A DNA stretch of 64,000 nt, from positions 41,015 through 105,014 of the forward strand of contig NZ_FNRL01000025.1 in NCBI RefSeq assembly GCF_900107795.1, read 5' to 3'. Origin of the DNA: Chitinophaga terrae (ex Kim and Jung 2007). Its GTDB lineage: Bacteria; Bacteroidota; Bacteroidia; Chitinophagales; Chitinophagaceae. This document shows, piece after piece, positions 35,863 to 44,777 of the stretch. The position numbers and the translations under genes were made by a program. The notes beneath the pieces were generated by a model. That model was not told the origin of the DNA and did not search any database. It saw only the letters and a program-made list of their open reading frames with translations. Each line of letters starts with the position of its first letter. The stretch's first letter is position 1.

Positions 35863-35889
35863 AAAGAGCGAAATTTCTTCGCTCTTTTT
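35861..35889. terminator. Bidirectional terminator between TapB-like gene and rfbD
   Basis: A perfect 12-bp stem AAAAAGAGCGAA / TTCGCTCTTTTT with a 5-nt loop. It has a T run on both strands, so it ends both the TapB-like gene and the nucleotide-sugar operon. Confidence 0.88.
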
Positions 35890-35896
35890 AATTGTG

Positions 35897-36760
35897 TTAT
35901 TTTGCCAGTAACTTACTCAGGCTATCTTTCCAGTATGGGATCTGGATGCCGAAAGTAGTCTTGATCTTTTCTTTATTCAGTACACTGTAAGCAGGTCTTT
36001 TAGCTGCTGTTTTATACTTATCTGACGTTACGGGAGTTATGGTAGTGGTAGCCCCTGTGAGTTCTTTGATCGTAACGGCAAAGTCGTACCAGCTTGTAAC
36101 CCCTTCGTTGCTGTAATGGTAGATGCCTCCTATTTCGGTATCAGGATTTGCAAACCTGAATGTAAGTATATCCAGTATTGCTTTTGCCAGATCGCCTGCA
36201 TAGGTAGGAGTACCTGTCTGATCAAATACGACAGTCAATTCTTGTCTTTCCTGCATTAATTCTTTCATTCTCTTTACGAAATTCATAGCAAATTCAGAAT
36301 ATAACCAGGATGTCCGGATAACGATGGTAGAAGGGTTGTAGCCGAGTGCGGCAGCTTCCCCTCTGACTTTGGATGCGCCGTAGATAGACTCAGGATCGGT
36401 ATCGTCCTGTTCTGAATACGGAACATTTTGTTTACCGCTGAAAACATAATCAGTGGAAATATGCACCAGTTGGGCATTATAGCGGGCGCAAACTTCGGCC
36501 AGCGACAAAACAGCCTGGAAGTTGAGCAAAAATGCTTTGTCCTCATCCGATTCTGCTTTGTCAACCGCTGTGTAAGCTGCACAATTTATACAGGCATCAA
36601 TCTGTTGACCTGCAAAATATGCATCCAGAGCCGCGGCATCCGTAATATCCAGGTCTTCATAATCGGTAAATAGAAGATTGAATTCTGGATAGTTGCCAGC
36701 TAATTGTTTGAGTGACTGTCCAAGTTGTCCATTCGCCCCGGTAACAAGAATATTCTTCAT
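35897..36760 (-). CDS. rfbD: dTDP-4-dehydrorhamnose reductase
   Basis: Last step of dTDP-L-rhamnose synthesis. A 287-residue short-chain dehydrogenase: NADPH loop TGANGQLGQSLKQLAG, INCAAYTAVDKAESD, HISTDYVFSGKQNVPYSEQD, and the catalytic YGASKVRGE. Last gene of the minus-strand operon, 8 bp after rfbC. Confidence 0.96.
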   Translation of the reverse strand: MKNILVTGANGQLGQSLKQLAGNYPEFNLLFTDYEDLDITDAAALDAYFAGQQIDACINCAAYTAVDKAESDEDKAFLLNFQAVLSLAEVCARYNAQLVHISTDYVFSGKQNVPYSEQDDTDPESIYGASKVRGEAAALGYNPSTIVIRTSWLYSEFAMNFVKRMKELMQERQELTVVFDQTGTPTYAGDLAKAILDILTFRFANPDTEIGGIYHYSNEGVTSWYDFAVTIKELTGATTTITPVTSDKYKTAAKRPAYSVLNKEKIKTTFGIQIPYWKDSLSKLLAK

Positions 36761-36768
36761 AGTTTAGA

Positions 36769-37329
36769 TCAGCTGTTAAATACAAAATTATGGTTAATGT
36801 CTGCCAGTTTGGGAAGTACCAGGTCTTTTTCTGATACAATGGCATCTTTCAGATCTATTCCCCAGTTAATTTCCAGGGCAGGATCATTGTAGATAATACC
36901 GCCTTCGCTGGCTTTATGATAGAAGTTATCACATTTATACATCACTTCTGCAGTTTCACTGATTACGGCGTAACCATGCGCAAAACCTTTAGGAACCAGC
37001 AACTGCAGTTTGTTCTCTGCACTTAACTCTATGGCAAAAGATTTTCCATAGGTTGGAGATCCTTTACGGATATCAACAACGGCGTCAATGATCCGGCCTT
37101 CCAGTACCCGAACAAGTTTGGTTTGTGCATAAGGCTCCAGTTGGTAATGCAAGCCTCTTAAAACCCCGTAGGTAGATCTTGCCTGGTTGTCCTGAACAAA
37201 ATTGTATTCGATTCCGGCTTCTCTGAAAGTGTTGGCATTGTAACTCTCGAAAAAGTAACCTCTGTGATCGCCGAATACTTTCGGTTCGTAGACAAGCAGA
37301 CCAGGTATTCCTGTTTGCTGAAAAGGCAT
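36769..37329 (-). CDS. rfbC: dTDP-4-dehydrorhamnose 3,5-epimerase
   Basis: Epimerises dTDP-4-keto-6-deoxyglucose at C3 and C5. A 186-residue cupin: VFGDHRGYFFESYNANTFRE, QDNQARSTYGVLRGLHYQLE with the catalytic His in LHYQ, KGFAHGYAVISETAEVMYKC, and the C-terminal GGIIYNDPALEINW. The length is typical. It lies 3 bp after rfbB. Confidence 0.97.
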   Translation of the reverse strand: MPFQQTGIPGLLVYEPKVFGDHRGYFFESYNANTFREAGIEYNFVQDNQARSTYGVLRGLHYQLEPYAQTKLVRVLEGRIIDAVVDIRKGSPTYGKSFAIELSAENKLQLLVPKGFAHGYAVISETAEVMYKCDNFYHKASEGGIIYNDPALEINWGIDLKDAIVSEKDLVLPKLADINHNFVFNS

Positions 37330-37332
37330 GAA

Positions 37333-38388
37333 TTATCTGCTTTGATATTGTTCGTTGTAATATTGTTGATAAGCTCCGCTGGTGACGTGATTCAGCCACT
37401 CTTCATTCTGCAGGTACCAATCCACAGTCTTTTCCAATCCTTCTTCAAACTGGAGGGACGGAGACCAACCCAATTCTTTGTTCAACTTGGTCGCATCAAT
37501 CGCGTAACGCAGATCGTGTCCGGCCCTGTCTTTCACAAAGGTGATCAATTGTGCAGAGGTGCCAGGAGCACGGTTCAGCTTTTTATCCATTATTTGGCAA
37601 AGGAGCTGAATCAAATCAATGTTCTTCCACTCGTTAAAGCCACCAATGTTGTACTTCTCGCCAATCTTACCGTTATGGAAAATAGTGTCTATCGCCCTGG
37701 CATGATCTTCTACAAACAACCAGTCTCTCACATTTTCGCCTTTTCCATAAACCGGAACCGGTTTGTTGTTTTTGATATTGTGGATTGCCAAAGGAATCAG
37801 CTTTTCAGGAAAATGGTGCGAACCGTAGTTGTTAGAACAGTTCGACAAGATTACCGGCATATGATAAGTATGATGGTAGGCCATTACGAAGTGGTCTGAA
37901 CTTGCTTTGGAAGCCGAATATGGAGACCTTGGATCATAAGCTGTAGTTTCAACAAAGAAACCCTCCTCTCCTAATGAACCATACACTTCATCGGTAGAAA
38001 CATGGTAGAATAATTTTCCTTCCATTTCTCCCTGCCAGTGCTTTTTTGCATTATTCAGCAATACGGCTGTACCCAGGACATTTGTTTTGATGAAAGCCAA
38101 TGGGTCCATGATAGACCTGTCTACATGGCTTTCAGCAGCGAGGTGGATCACGCCGTCAAATTTATATTTAGTGAAAAGGTTATCTACAGTTTCATCATCT
38201 GTAATATCTCCTTTTTCAAATACGTAATTAGGCTTATCTTGAATATCTGTGAGATTTTCCAGATTTCCGGCGTATGTGAGAGCATCCAGATTTACGATAT
38301 CGTAAGATGGATATTTATTAACAAATAATCTTACGACGTGTGACCCGATGAAGCCTGCGCCTCCTGTTATCAAGAGCTTTCTTTTCAT
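37333..38388 (-). CDS. rfbB: dTDP-glucose 4,6-dehydratase
   Basis: Makes dTDP-4-keto-6-deoxyglucose. A 351-residue extended SDR with TGGAGFIGSHVVRLF (NAD loop), HLAAESHVDRSI, HVSTDEVYGSLGEEGFF (Thr-Asp-Glu catalytic group) and YSASKASSDHFV (Tyr-Lys). The tail RAGHDLRYAIDATKLNKELG is typical. rfbA, which makes dTDP-glucose, is not in the window, so the precursor is supplied from elsewhere. It lies 14 bp after the uxs-like gene. Confidence 0.97.
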   Translation of the reverse strand: MKRKLLITGGAGFIGSHVVRLFVNKYPSYDIVNLDALTYAGNLENLTDIQDKPNYVFEKGDITDDETVDNLFTKYKFDGVIHLAAESHVDRSIMDPLAFIKTNVLGTAVLLNNAKKHWQGEMEGKLFYHVSTDEVYGSLGEEGFFVETTAYDPRSPYSASKASSDHFVMAYHHTYHMPVILSNCSNNYGSHHFPEKLIPLAIHNIKNNKPVPVYGKGENVRDWLFVEDHARAIDTIFHNGKIGEKYNIGGFNEWKNIDLIQLLCQIMDKKLNRAPGTSAQLITFVKDRAGHDLRYAIDATKLNKELGWSPSLQFEEGLEKTVDWYLQNEEWLNHVTSGAYQQYYNEQYQSR

Positions 38389-38402
38389 TAAAAAAAATAA
38401 AT

Positions 38403-39353
38403 TTAGCTGTTGCTTAATAATGCTTTTTTAAAATATTCGTATGTGATCTTCAAGCCTTCCTGGCGGCTTACTTTAGGCTCCCAACCCAACAATGTACGTG
38501 CTTTGGTAATATCCGGCTGCCGTTGTTTAGGATCATCTTTTGGCAGCGGATGATATACGATCTTCTGCTTAGTTCCTGTCAATGCAATGATTTCCTCTGC
38601 AAACTGGTTTAATGTTATTTCCTGCGGATTGCCAATGTTAACCGGCAGGTGATAGTCTGATAAGAGCAGGCGGTAGATGCCTTCTACCAGGTCGTCTACA
38701 TAACAGAACGAACGGGTTTGAAGTCCGTCGCCAAACACCGTCAGATCCTGGCCGTTTAATGCCTGGCTCATGAACGCAGGTAATGCCCTTCCATCGTTGA
38801 GCCGCATTCTTGGCCCATAGGTGTTGAAGATGCGCACAATGCGGGTTTCCACTCCATGGAAATTGTGATAAGCCATGGTAATAGATTCCAGGAATCGTTT
38901 TGCTTCGTCATATACGCCTCTTGGGCCAACAGGGTTCACATTGCCCCAATATTCTTCTGTTTGCGGATGAACAGTAGGATCACCATAGACCTCTGAAGTA
39001 GAAGCTACCAGTATCCTTGCTTTTTTCTCTTTTGCCAGACCTAACAGGTTATGCGTACCTAATGAACCAACCTTTAAGGTTTGTATAGGCATTTTAAGAT
39101 AATCTATCGGGCTCGCAGGGGAAGCAAAGTTCAGGATGTAATCCAGCTTGCCGGGTACATGCACAAACTTCGTTACATCATGATTGTAATATTCGAAGTT
39201 TGGAAGAGGGAAAAGGTGTTCAATATTCTTGATATTGCCGGTCAGGAGGTTATCCATGGCAATAACATGAAAACCCTCTTTTATAAATCTGTCGCAGAGG
39301 TGGGAGCCTAAGAACCCGGCGCCCCCTGCTATCAATACTCTTTTTTGTTCCAT
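38403..39353 (-). CDS. UDP-glucuronate decarboxylase-like SDR
   Basis: Probably converts UDP-glucuronate to UDP-xylose. A 316-residue SDR that closely follows the UXS pattern: GGAGFLGSHLCDRFI, FEYYNHDVTKFVHVPGKLDY, NFASPASPIDYLKMPIQTLK, STSEVYGDPTVHPQTEEYWG, and YDEAKRFLE as catalytic Tyr-Lys. NTYGPRMRLNDGRALPAFM is also typical. The upstream ugd gene would supply its substrate. Other UDP-sugar SDRs share parts of this, so substrate is strongly suggested but inferred. Confidence 0.88.
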   Translation of the reverse strand: MEQKRVLIAGGAGFLGSHLCDRFIKEGFHVIAMDNLLTGNIKNIEHLFPLPNFEYYNHDVTKFVHVPGKLDYILNFASPASPIDYLKMPIQTLKVGSLGTHNLLGLAKEKKARILVASTSEVYGDPTVHPQTEEYWGNVNPVGPRGVYDEAKRFLESITMAYHNFHGVETRIVRIFNTYGPRMRLNDGRALPAFMSQALNGQDLTVFGDGLQTRSFCYVDDLVEGIYRLLLSDYHLPVNIGNPQEITLNQFAEEIIALTGTKQKIVYHPLPKDDPKQRQPDITKARTLLGWEPKVSRQEGLKITYEYFKKALLSNS

Positions 39354-39367
39354 AAGTGTACCTGAGT

Positions 39368-40681
39368 TTAGAGGGTTGAAGGAGTACGTCCTACACTTTC
39401 GTAATGATATCCTAACTCTTTCATCCTGCCAGTTTCAAAAAGGTTACGTCCATCAAAGATCGCTTTGTTCTTTAATGCTGCTGAGATCTTATTGAAATCC
39501 GGCGTTCTGAATACACTCCATTCTGTTGCTATAATTAATGCATCTGCGTTTTCAAGGCAGGTATACTGATGTTCTGCATAAGTGATCTTGTCGCCCACTA
39601 CCTGCCGAACATTTTTCATTGCCTCGGGGTCGAATGCGCTTACAGTTGCCCCTTCTTCCAATAAAGCATTGATAATATACAAAGCAGGCGCTTCGCGGAT
39701 ATCGTCGGTATTCGGCTTGAACGCCAGCCCCCATAATGCAAAGTGTTTGCCTTTAAGATTGTTGTTGAAGTATGCTTTGATCTTTGGCAATAAGAAGAGT
39801 TTCTGTGTTTCATTAACTTCCATTACTGCGTTCAGTATTTTGAAGTTATAATTCACGTCTTCCGATGATTTTACCAATGCCTGCACATCCTTAGGAAAAC
39901 AACTTCCTCCGTAACCGATTCCAGGAAACAGGAACCTTTTTCCTATGCGTTCATCGCTTCCTATACCCCTGCGTACCATGTCAACATCAGCACCGAGTTT
40001 TTCACAGAGGATTGCTATTTCATTCATGAAAGATATCTTGGTAGCTAAAAATGAGTTGGCTGCATATTTGGTCAACTCCGCGGATTTCTCATCCATAAAT
40101 AAGATAGGATTACCTTGCCTTACAAACGGAGCGTATAAATCTCCCATTACTTTACGAGCTCTCTCTGACTGAGTACCAATTACAACCCTGTCAGGTTTCA
40201 TGAAATCATCTACAGCTACACCTTCTCTTAAAAATTCGGGGTTGGAAACAACATCAAAAGGAGCTTTACAATTTTTAGCAATTGCGGCAGTCACTTTTTC
40301 TGCAGTACCTACAGGTACAGTACTTTTATCGACAATCACTTTGTAATCGGTCATTATTTTTCCCAGGTGATCTGCCACATTCAAAACATAAGACAGATCT
40401 GCGGCGCCGTCTGCTCCAGGAGGAGTCGGCAGGGCAAGAAAAATAACCTCCGCGTCTTTAATACCTTCTTCTAAGCTTGTTGTAAAAAACAAGCGATCTT
40501 CTTTCAGGTTCCTTTCAAAGAGCTTTTCTAATCCTGGTTCGTAGATAGTTATCTGACCCTCAGATAGTTTTTTTACTTTGTTGACATCAATGTCTACACA
40601 GGTCACTTCATTACCTGTTTCTGCGAAACATGTACCGGTTACGAGTCCTACGTAACCAGTACCTACTACTGTAATTTTCAT
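39368..40681 (-). CDS. ugd: UDP-glucose 6-dehydrogenase
   Basis: Oxidises UDP-glucose to UDP-glucuronate. A 437-residue enzyme with VVGTGYVGLVTGTCFAE (NAD loop), EVIFLALPTPPGADGAADLS, VDKSTVPVGTAEKV, NPEFLREGVAVDDFM, and the catalytic Cys in GIGYGGSCFPKDVQALV, then LWGLAFKPNTDDIREAP. Its start overlaps the DegT gene stop by 4 bp (ATGA), so the two are translated in a coupled way. Confidence 0.96.
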   Translation of the reverse strand: MKITVVGTGYVGLVTGTCFAETGNEVTCVDIDVNKVKKLSEGQITIYEPGLEKLFERNLKEDRLFFTTSLEEGIKDAEVIFLALPTPPGADGAADLSYVLNVADHLGKIMTDYKVIVDKSTVPVGTAEKVTAAIAKNCKAPFDVVSNPEFLREGVAVDDFMKPDRVVIGTQSERARKVMGDLYAPFVRQGNPILFMDEKSAELTKYAANSFLATKISFMNEIAILCEKLGADVDMVRRGIGSDERIGKRFLFPGIGYGGSCFPKDVQALVKSSEDVNYNFKILNAVMEVNETQKLFLLPKIKAYFNNNLKGKHFALWGLAFKPNTDDIREAPALYIINALLEEGATVSAFDPEAMKNVRQVVGDKITYAEHQYTCLENADALIIATEWSVFRTPDFNKISAALKNKAIFDGRNLFETGRMKELGYHYESVGRTPSTL

Positions 40682-41814
40682 GCAGGGGTGTTTAAGAAAG
40701 TTTTAACTGATTGGATAATATAGTCCAGTTGCTCCTGGTCCATTTCAGTGTGTATCGGTAAGGAAATCACCCGGTGGGTGAGATGATCGGTTACTGGTAA
40801 ATTAAACTCAGCTCCTCCAAAATCGGCAAACATTTTCTGACGGTGCGCTGGAACTGGATAGTAAATCATTGCAGGAATACCTTTAGATGCAAGGAATTCC
40901 TGTAGTTTGTTTCTGTCGGCGCCTTCCAGCTGCAGTGTATACTGGTGAAAAACGTGATACCCGTTTTCTGCACGGTATGGGGTAATGATCGCCGGCACAT
41001 CTGCAAAACCTGCATCATAAGCATCTGCCACAGCCCTTCGTGCTTCAATATATTGATCCAATAAAGGCAATTTAATCCTTAAAACCGCAGCCTGTACAGA
41101 GTCTAACCTGGAGTTGCAACCTACCACGTCGTGGTAGTACCTGGCCGACTGGCCATGGTTGGCCACCATACGCAATTTAGCTGCTATTTCGTCGTCATTG
41201 GTAAAAATAGCGCCTCCATCTCCGTAGCAGCCTAAGTTTTTGGACGGGAAGAAAGAAGTGCAGCCAATATGACCGATTGTTCCTGCCTTCTTACGGGAAC
41301 CGTCCGCAAAGGTATAGTCTGCCCCAATCGCCTGTGCATTGTCCTCGATTACGTATAAGTTATGTCTGGCGGCTAAGGCCATTAAAGGCTCCATATCGGC
41401 TACCTGCCCATAAAGATGTACAGGTACAATCGCCTTGGTTTTAGATGTGATAGCTTTTTCTACCGCCGAAATATCCAGGCAGTAGGTTTTTGGATCAATA
41501 TCTACAAATACCGGTTTTAAACGTAATAATGCAATCACTTCCGCAGTAGCAATGAAAGTGAAAGACGGGGTGATGATTTCATCCCCTGGTTCCAGGCCTA
41601 AGGCCATCATGGCAATTTGTAAAGCGTCAGTACCATTCGCGCAAGGTATCACATGCTTTACTCCCAGGTACGTCTGTAATTCTGCTGAAAATTGCTGAAC
41701 TGCACTACCATTAATGAATGCAGTACTGTTTAGAACTTCCTCGATGGCTGCATCTACCTGGGGTTTTATCTTATTGTACTGGCGTTTCAAATCTACCATC
41801 TGAATAGGAACCAT
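40678..41814 (-). CDS. DegT/DnrJ/EryC1 sugar aminotransferase, WbpE-like
   Basis: A PLP-dependent nucleotide-sugar aminotransferase. I use the ATG at 41814 (MVPIQMVDLKRQYNK); the frame runs 40 codons further through the promoter region. Motifs: CANGTDALQIAMMALGL, DEIITPSFTFIATAEV, VPVHLYGQVADM, IEDNAQAIGADY, and the PLP lysine in FFPSKNLGCYGDGG. HLYGQ and the lysine region are like WbpE/WlbC enzymes acting on keto-UDP-glucuronate derivatives, which suits the ugd neighbour, but the exact sugar is not readable. First gene of the six-gene operon. Confidence 0.88.
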   Translation of the reverse strand: MVPIQMVDLKRQYNKIKPQVDAAIEEVLNSTAFINGSAVQQFSAELQTYLGVKHVIPCANGTDALQIAMMALGLEPGDEIITPSFTFIATAEVIALLRLKPVFVDIDPKTYCLDISAVEKAITSKTKAIVPVHLYGQVADMEPLMALAARHNLYVIEDNAQAIGADYTFADGSRKKAGTIGHIGCTSFFPSKNLGCYGDGGAIFTNDDEIAAKLRMVANHGQSARYYHDVVGCNSRLDSVQAAVLRIKLPLLDQYIEARRAVADAYDAGFADVPAIITPYRAENGYHVFHQYTLQLEGADRNKLQEFLASKGIPAMIYYPVPAHRQKMFADFGGAEFNLPVTDHLTHRVISLPIHTEMDQEQLDYIIQSVKTFLNTPA

Positions 41815-41846
41815 ATGACCGTATATTTTTATTTTGTTTAAAGTGT

Positions 41847-41855
41847 GCAAATTTA
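41847..41855 (-). promoter_or_regulatory. Promoter -7 element for the nucleotide-sugar operon
   Basis: TAAATTTGC on the minus strand fits TAnnTTTG and is 32 bp upstream of the DegT start. It stands back to back with the waaA element at 41880. Confidence 0.5.
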
Positions 41856-41879
41856 CAAATTTTGAGATTGGTAAGGGAG

Positions 41880-41888
41880 TATCTTTGC
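41880..41888 (+). promoter_or_regulatory. Promoter -7 element for waaA
   Basis: TATCTTTGC fits TAnnTTTG and lies 36 bp before the waaA ATG. A TTTG at 41861-41864 is a possible -33 box with a short spacer (15). Confidence 0.55.
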
Positions 41889-41924
41889 CGGCAACACGAA
41901 ATTCAGGTAAAAGTACGTAACTGT

Positions 41925-43184
41925 ATGATAGCAACCGGGATATATAATATAGGGCTCAGGCTGTATAGGATGGGAGTGGGCCTGGCAGCCTTAATGGGCA
42001 AAGCTAAAGCCCGGAAATGGCTGGATGGCAGGAAAGACTGGCAAAGCAAGCTTAAGTCCGCTAACCTCGGCAACGAGGGTACTATTTGGGTACACGCCGC
42101 ATCCCTGGGCGAATTTGAGCAGGGCCGCCCCGTTATTGAGGCGCTCAGGACAACTTATCCTGCCAATAAAATTTTGTTAACTTTTTTCTCGCCATCCGGT
42201 TATGAGGTCAGAAAAAACTACCAGGGTGCTGATTACGTGTGCTATTTGCCGTTGGATACCGCCGGAAATGCCCGGGAATTTATTGAAATTGTCAACCCCG
42301 CCCTCGTATTGTTTATAAAATATGAGTTCTGGTATCACTACCTGACAACCCTCCATAAAAAGCAGATCCCCACCTTATTGATCTCGGGTATCTTCAGACC
42401 CGGACAGATCTTTTTTAAAGGTCATGGAGCAATGTTCCGCCGCCTGTTGGAACAGCTTACCCGGATATTTGTACAAAACAGGGCTTCTCTTGCCTTGCTG
42501 GAGGAAATTGGCATCCGGCAGGTATCGATTAGCGGCGATACCCGTTTCGACCGGGTAGCGGCATTATTGAAGGAAGGAAGCGAAATCCCTGAAATAGCCC
42601 GGCTCCAGGACCGGAAACTGGTCGTAGCCGGCAGCACCTGGCCGGAAGATGAGCAACTGCTGGGCAAATGGTGGGAGGAACATCGCCCTGCCAATACTAC
42701 TTTAATACTGGCGCCCCATGAGATCCACAATGAGCACCTAACGGCTATTGAAGCGATTTTCCCCAAAAGCATCCGCTTTTCGGCTTACCGGCAGCAAGCG
42801 GGTATCGTTCCCGAGGTACTGATCATAGATAATATAGGTATGCTGACCACCCTTTATAAATATGCTTACCTGGCATATGTAGGTGGAGGATTTGGGAAAG
42901 ACGGTATTCATAATATCCTGGAACCGGCTGTTTACAGCAAGCCGGTAATAATAGGACCGGTTTACGACAAGTACTTCGAGGCAGTAGAACTGGTGGCGGC
43001 AGGAGGGGCCTGTGTAGCCGGGAATTCAAGTGCGCTGACGGCTGTAATGGAGCAATTATTCAATGACCCCGGGTTTTATGGCCGCACAGCAGGAATTGCA
43101 GGGCAGTATATCCTGGAAAATGTAGGGGCAACCGCTAAAGTAATGGCCTATATTCAGGAAAAACGTTTCCTGAGTAAAGAATAA
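41925..43184 (+). CDS. waaA: 3-deoxy-D-manno-octulosonate (Kdo) transferase
   Basis: Adds Kdo to lipid IVA during lipid A-core assembly at the inner membrane. About 419 residues from MIATGIYNIGLRLY (41925). Motifs: IWVHAASLGEFEQGRPVIEA, LLTFFSPSGYEV, LFIKYEFWYHYLTTL, VAGSTWPEDEQLL, LAPHEIH, and YVGGGFGKDGIHNILEPAVY, all standard for WaaA/KdtA GT30. The start replaces a 21-codon longer frame that would overlap the promoter. It converges on the next gene with a 31-bp overlap. Confidence 0.96.
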   Translation: MIATGIYNIGLRLYRMGVGLAALMGKAKARKWLDGRKDWQSKLKSANLGNEGTIWVHAASLGEFEQGRPVIEALRTTYPANKILLTFFSPSGYEVRKNYQGADYVCYLPLDTAGNAREFIEIVNPALVLFIKYEFWYHYLTTLHKKQIPTLLISGIFRPGQIFFKGHGAMFRRLLEQLTRIFVQNRASLALLEEIGIRQVSISGDTRFDRVAALLKEGSEIPEIARLQDRKLVVAGSTWPEDEQLLGKWWEEHRPANTTLILAPHEIHNEHLTAIEAIFPKSIRFSAYRQQAGIVPEVLIIDNIGMLTTLYKYAYLAYVGGGFGKDGIHNILEPAVYSKPVIIGPVYDKYFEAVELVAAGGACVAGNSSALTAVMEQLFNDPGFYGRTAGIAGQYILENVGATAKVMAYIQEKRFLSKE

Positions 43185-44116
43185 AACTGTTGTACTAATT
43201 TATTATCCTCCTGCCAGCCCTGGATGATCATGATCTCCCGCTGGATCCAGTGATCCGCTTCCTGGAAGCTGCCAAATTCATTGATGGTTTTAATAGAACG
43301 TTCGTAAAGATCCTTGTCTCCATTGAACAACACATCAATAAACTGGTATTTGTCGTTGATCCCGATCGCCTGGCGCAGATCGTTGACGGGCATTCCTCCC
43401 AGTTTCTGCGCTACTTCTACCTGTTGTTGTTTCAGGCGGTCGTTCAGCGATACCGCTGGTTGTGCGCCTGCTTCTTTTTTAGGTGCAGGGGCGGGTGGCG
43501 TATAGGATTCGAAAAGAGAAGTTTGTTTTTGCAGCGCTTCTGTTGATACCTGTTTTATAGGCTCAGGTATATTTGCTGCCGGCTGGGCCGTTTTTTCGAT
43601 GTGCCCTTCCGACTTCCTGGCAGCCAAATGGTTAACAGATAAAGGTACTTCATCACGAAACCTGGAATTGATATCCTCTACCTCGTATTTCTTAGCTGCA
43701 GTATTGATATCTGTAACTTCCGTTGCAGCAACTGGATTTTCGCCAGCCGGAGCAGCATGGTTGTTCGGAACTTCATCTGGCGTAGCATTATTCGCAGCAG
43801 CTGCTATAACCGGTTTTTCCTCAACGGGAGCTGTATTGTTGATAACTTCCGCAGGAGGAGCAGGCGTATTGGCCACGTTAATTGGCGGTAATGTTGTAGT
43901 TTGCGCCTCTGTTTCATGGGAAACTGCAACTGGTTGTTGAACGGGAAGTATCACCGCAACATTGCTGTTTTTGCCAAGTTGCTCAACATGCTGACGGGTA
44001 CGAACATGCAAGATTTCTGCCTGCAACAACTGTACATAATAGGATATTGTTGCCAGATCAGCGCCGGAATTTTTTAATTCCAGTAGTTTATCAATTAATG
44101 CATTAATTTTTTCCAT
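43154..44116 (-). CDS. Conserved Bacteroidota protein with proline-rich linker
   Basis: A 320-residue cytosolic protein. A helical N-terminus (INALIDKLLELKNSGADLAT, YYVQLLQAEIL) is followed by a long low-complexity stretch rich in Ala, Pro, Asn and Val (about 60-200), then a well-ordered C-terminal domain with AQKLGGMPVNDLRQAIGIND, KYQFIDVLFNGDKDLYERSI and EFGSFQEADHWIQREIM. This C-terminal domain looks like a conserved Bacteroidota family of unknown role. Its last 31 bp overlap the end of waaA on the other strand. Divergent from tdk. Confidence 0.65.
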   Translation of the reverse strand: MEKINALIDKLLELKNSGADLATISYYVQLLQAEILHVRTRQHVEQLGKNSNVAVILPVQQPVAVSHETEAQTTTLPPINVANTPAPPAEVINNTAPVEEKPVIAAAANNATPDEVPNNHAAPAGENPVAATEVTDINTAAKKYEVEDINSRFRDEVPLSVNHLAARKSEGHIEKTAQPAANIPEPIKQVSTEALQKQTSLFESYTPPAPAPKKEAGAQPAVSLNDRLKQQQVEVAQKLGGMPVNDLRQAIGINDKYQFIDVLFNGDKDLYERSIKTINEFGSFQEADHWIQREIMIIQGWQEDNKLVQQFYSLLRKRFS

Positions 44117-44204
44117 GCCTTAATTGTTAAGGTGAGAGGTAGGAATTATTTTATTTTTATAAAAATAGAGTATTTCAATTAATTAATAATCAAATTACTA
44201 CAAT

Positions 44205-44774
44205 ATGTTTATTGAACCTTCTCTGGCAGGAGGGAGAAGAGGGTGGATTGAAGTGATCTGTGGTTCTATGTTTTCGGGGAAAACAGAAGAACTGATCCGT
44301 CGTCTGAAAAGGGCCAGGATCGCCAATCTTAAAGTAGAGATCTTCAAACCCGCCATGGACGTGAGATATGATGAAACCAGCATCATTTCTCACGATGAAA
44401 ACAAGATTATATCAACGCCTATTGAGAATTCCCAACAGATACTTTTGCTTGCCCAGGAAGTTGATGTGGTGGGGATAGATGAAGCACAGTTTTTCGACGA
44501 CGAATTGCCTAACGTATGTGACCAGCTGGCATTGGCGGGCGTAAGAGTGATTGTTGCCGGCCTGGATATGGACTATACCGGCAAGCCTTTCGGACAGATG
44601 CCGTTTCTGCTGGCCAAAGCCGATTATATCACCAAACTGCATGCTATTTGTGTGGTATGCGGCAATATTGCAAATTATTCTTTCCGCAAATCGCCTGCCA
44701 AAGAAACCTTTTTACTGGGCGAAAAAGACCTTTACGAACCCCGGTGCAGGCACTGCTACTACACGCATCCGTGA
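44205..44774 (+). CDS. tdk: Thymidine kinase
   Basis: Salvage of thymidine to dTMP. A 189-residue type II enzyme with the P-loop GSMFSGKTEELIRRLKRA, VVGIDEAQFFDD, VIVAGLDMDYTGKPFG, and a Cys4 zinc site (CVVCG and CRHC). The length is typical. A long inverted repeat begins 3 bp after the stop. Confidence 0.98.
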   Translation: MFIEPSLAGGRRGWIEVICGSMFSGKTEELIRRLKRARIANLKVEIFKPAMDVRYDETSIISHDENKIISTPIENSQQILLLAQEVDVVGIDEAQFFDDELPNVCDQLALAGVRVIVAGLDMDYTGKPFGQMPFLLAKADYITKLHAICVVCGNIANYSFRKSPAKETFLLGEKDLYEPRCRHCYYTHP

Positions 44775-44777
44775 GGG

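Noticed and set aside
43599..43940. A 113-codon plus-strand frame opposite the 43154-44116 gene
   Set aside because: It mirrors the Ala/Pro-rich linker of the minus-strand gene, a typical shadow of low-complexity coding DNA.
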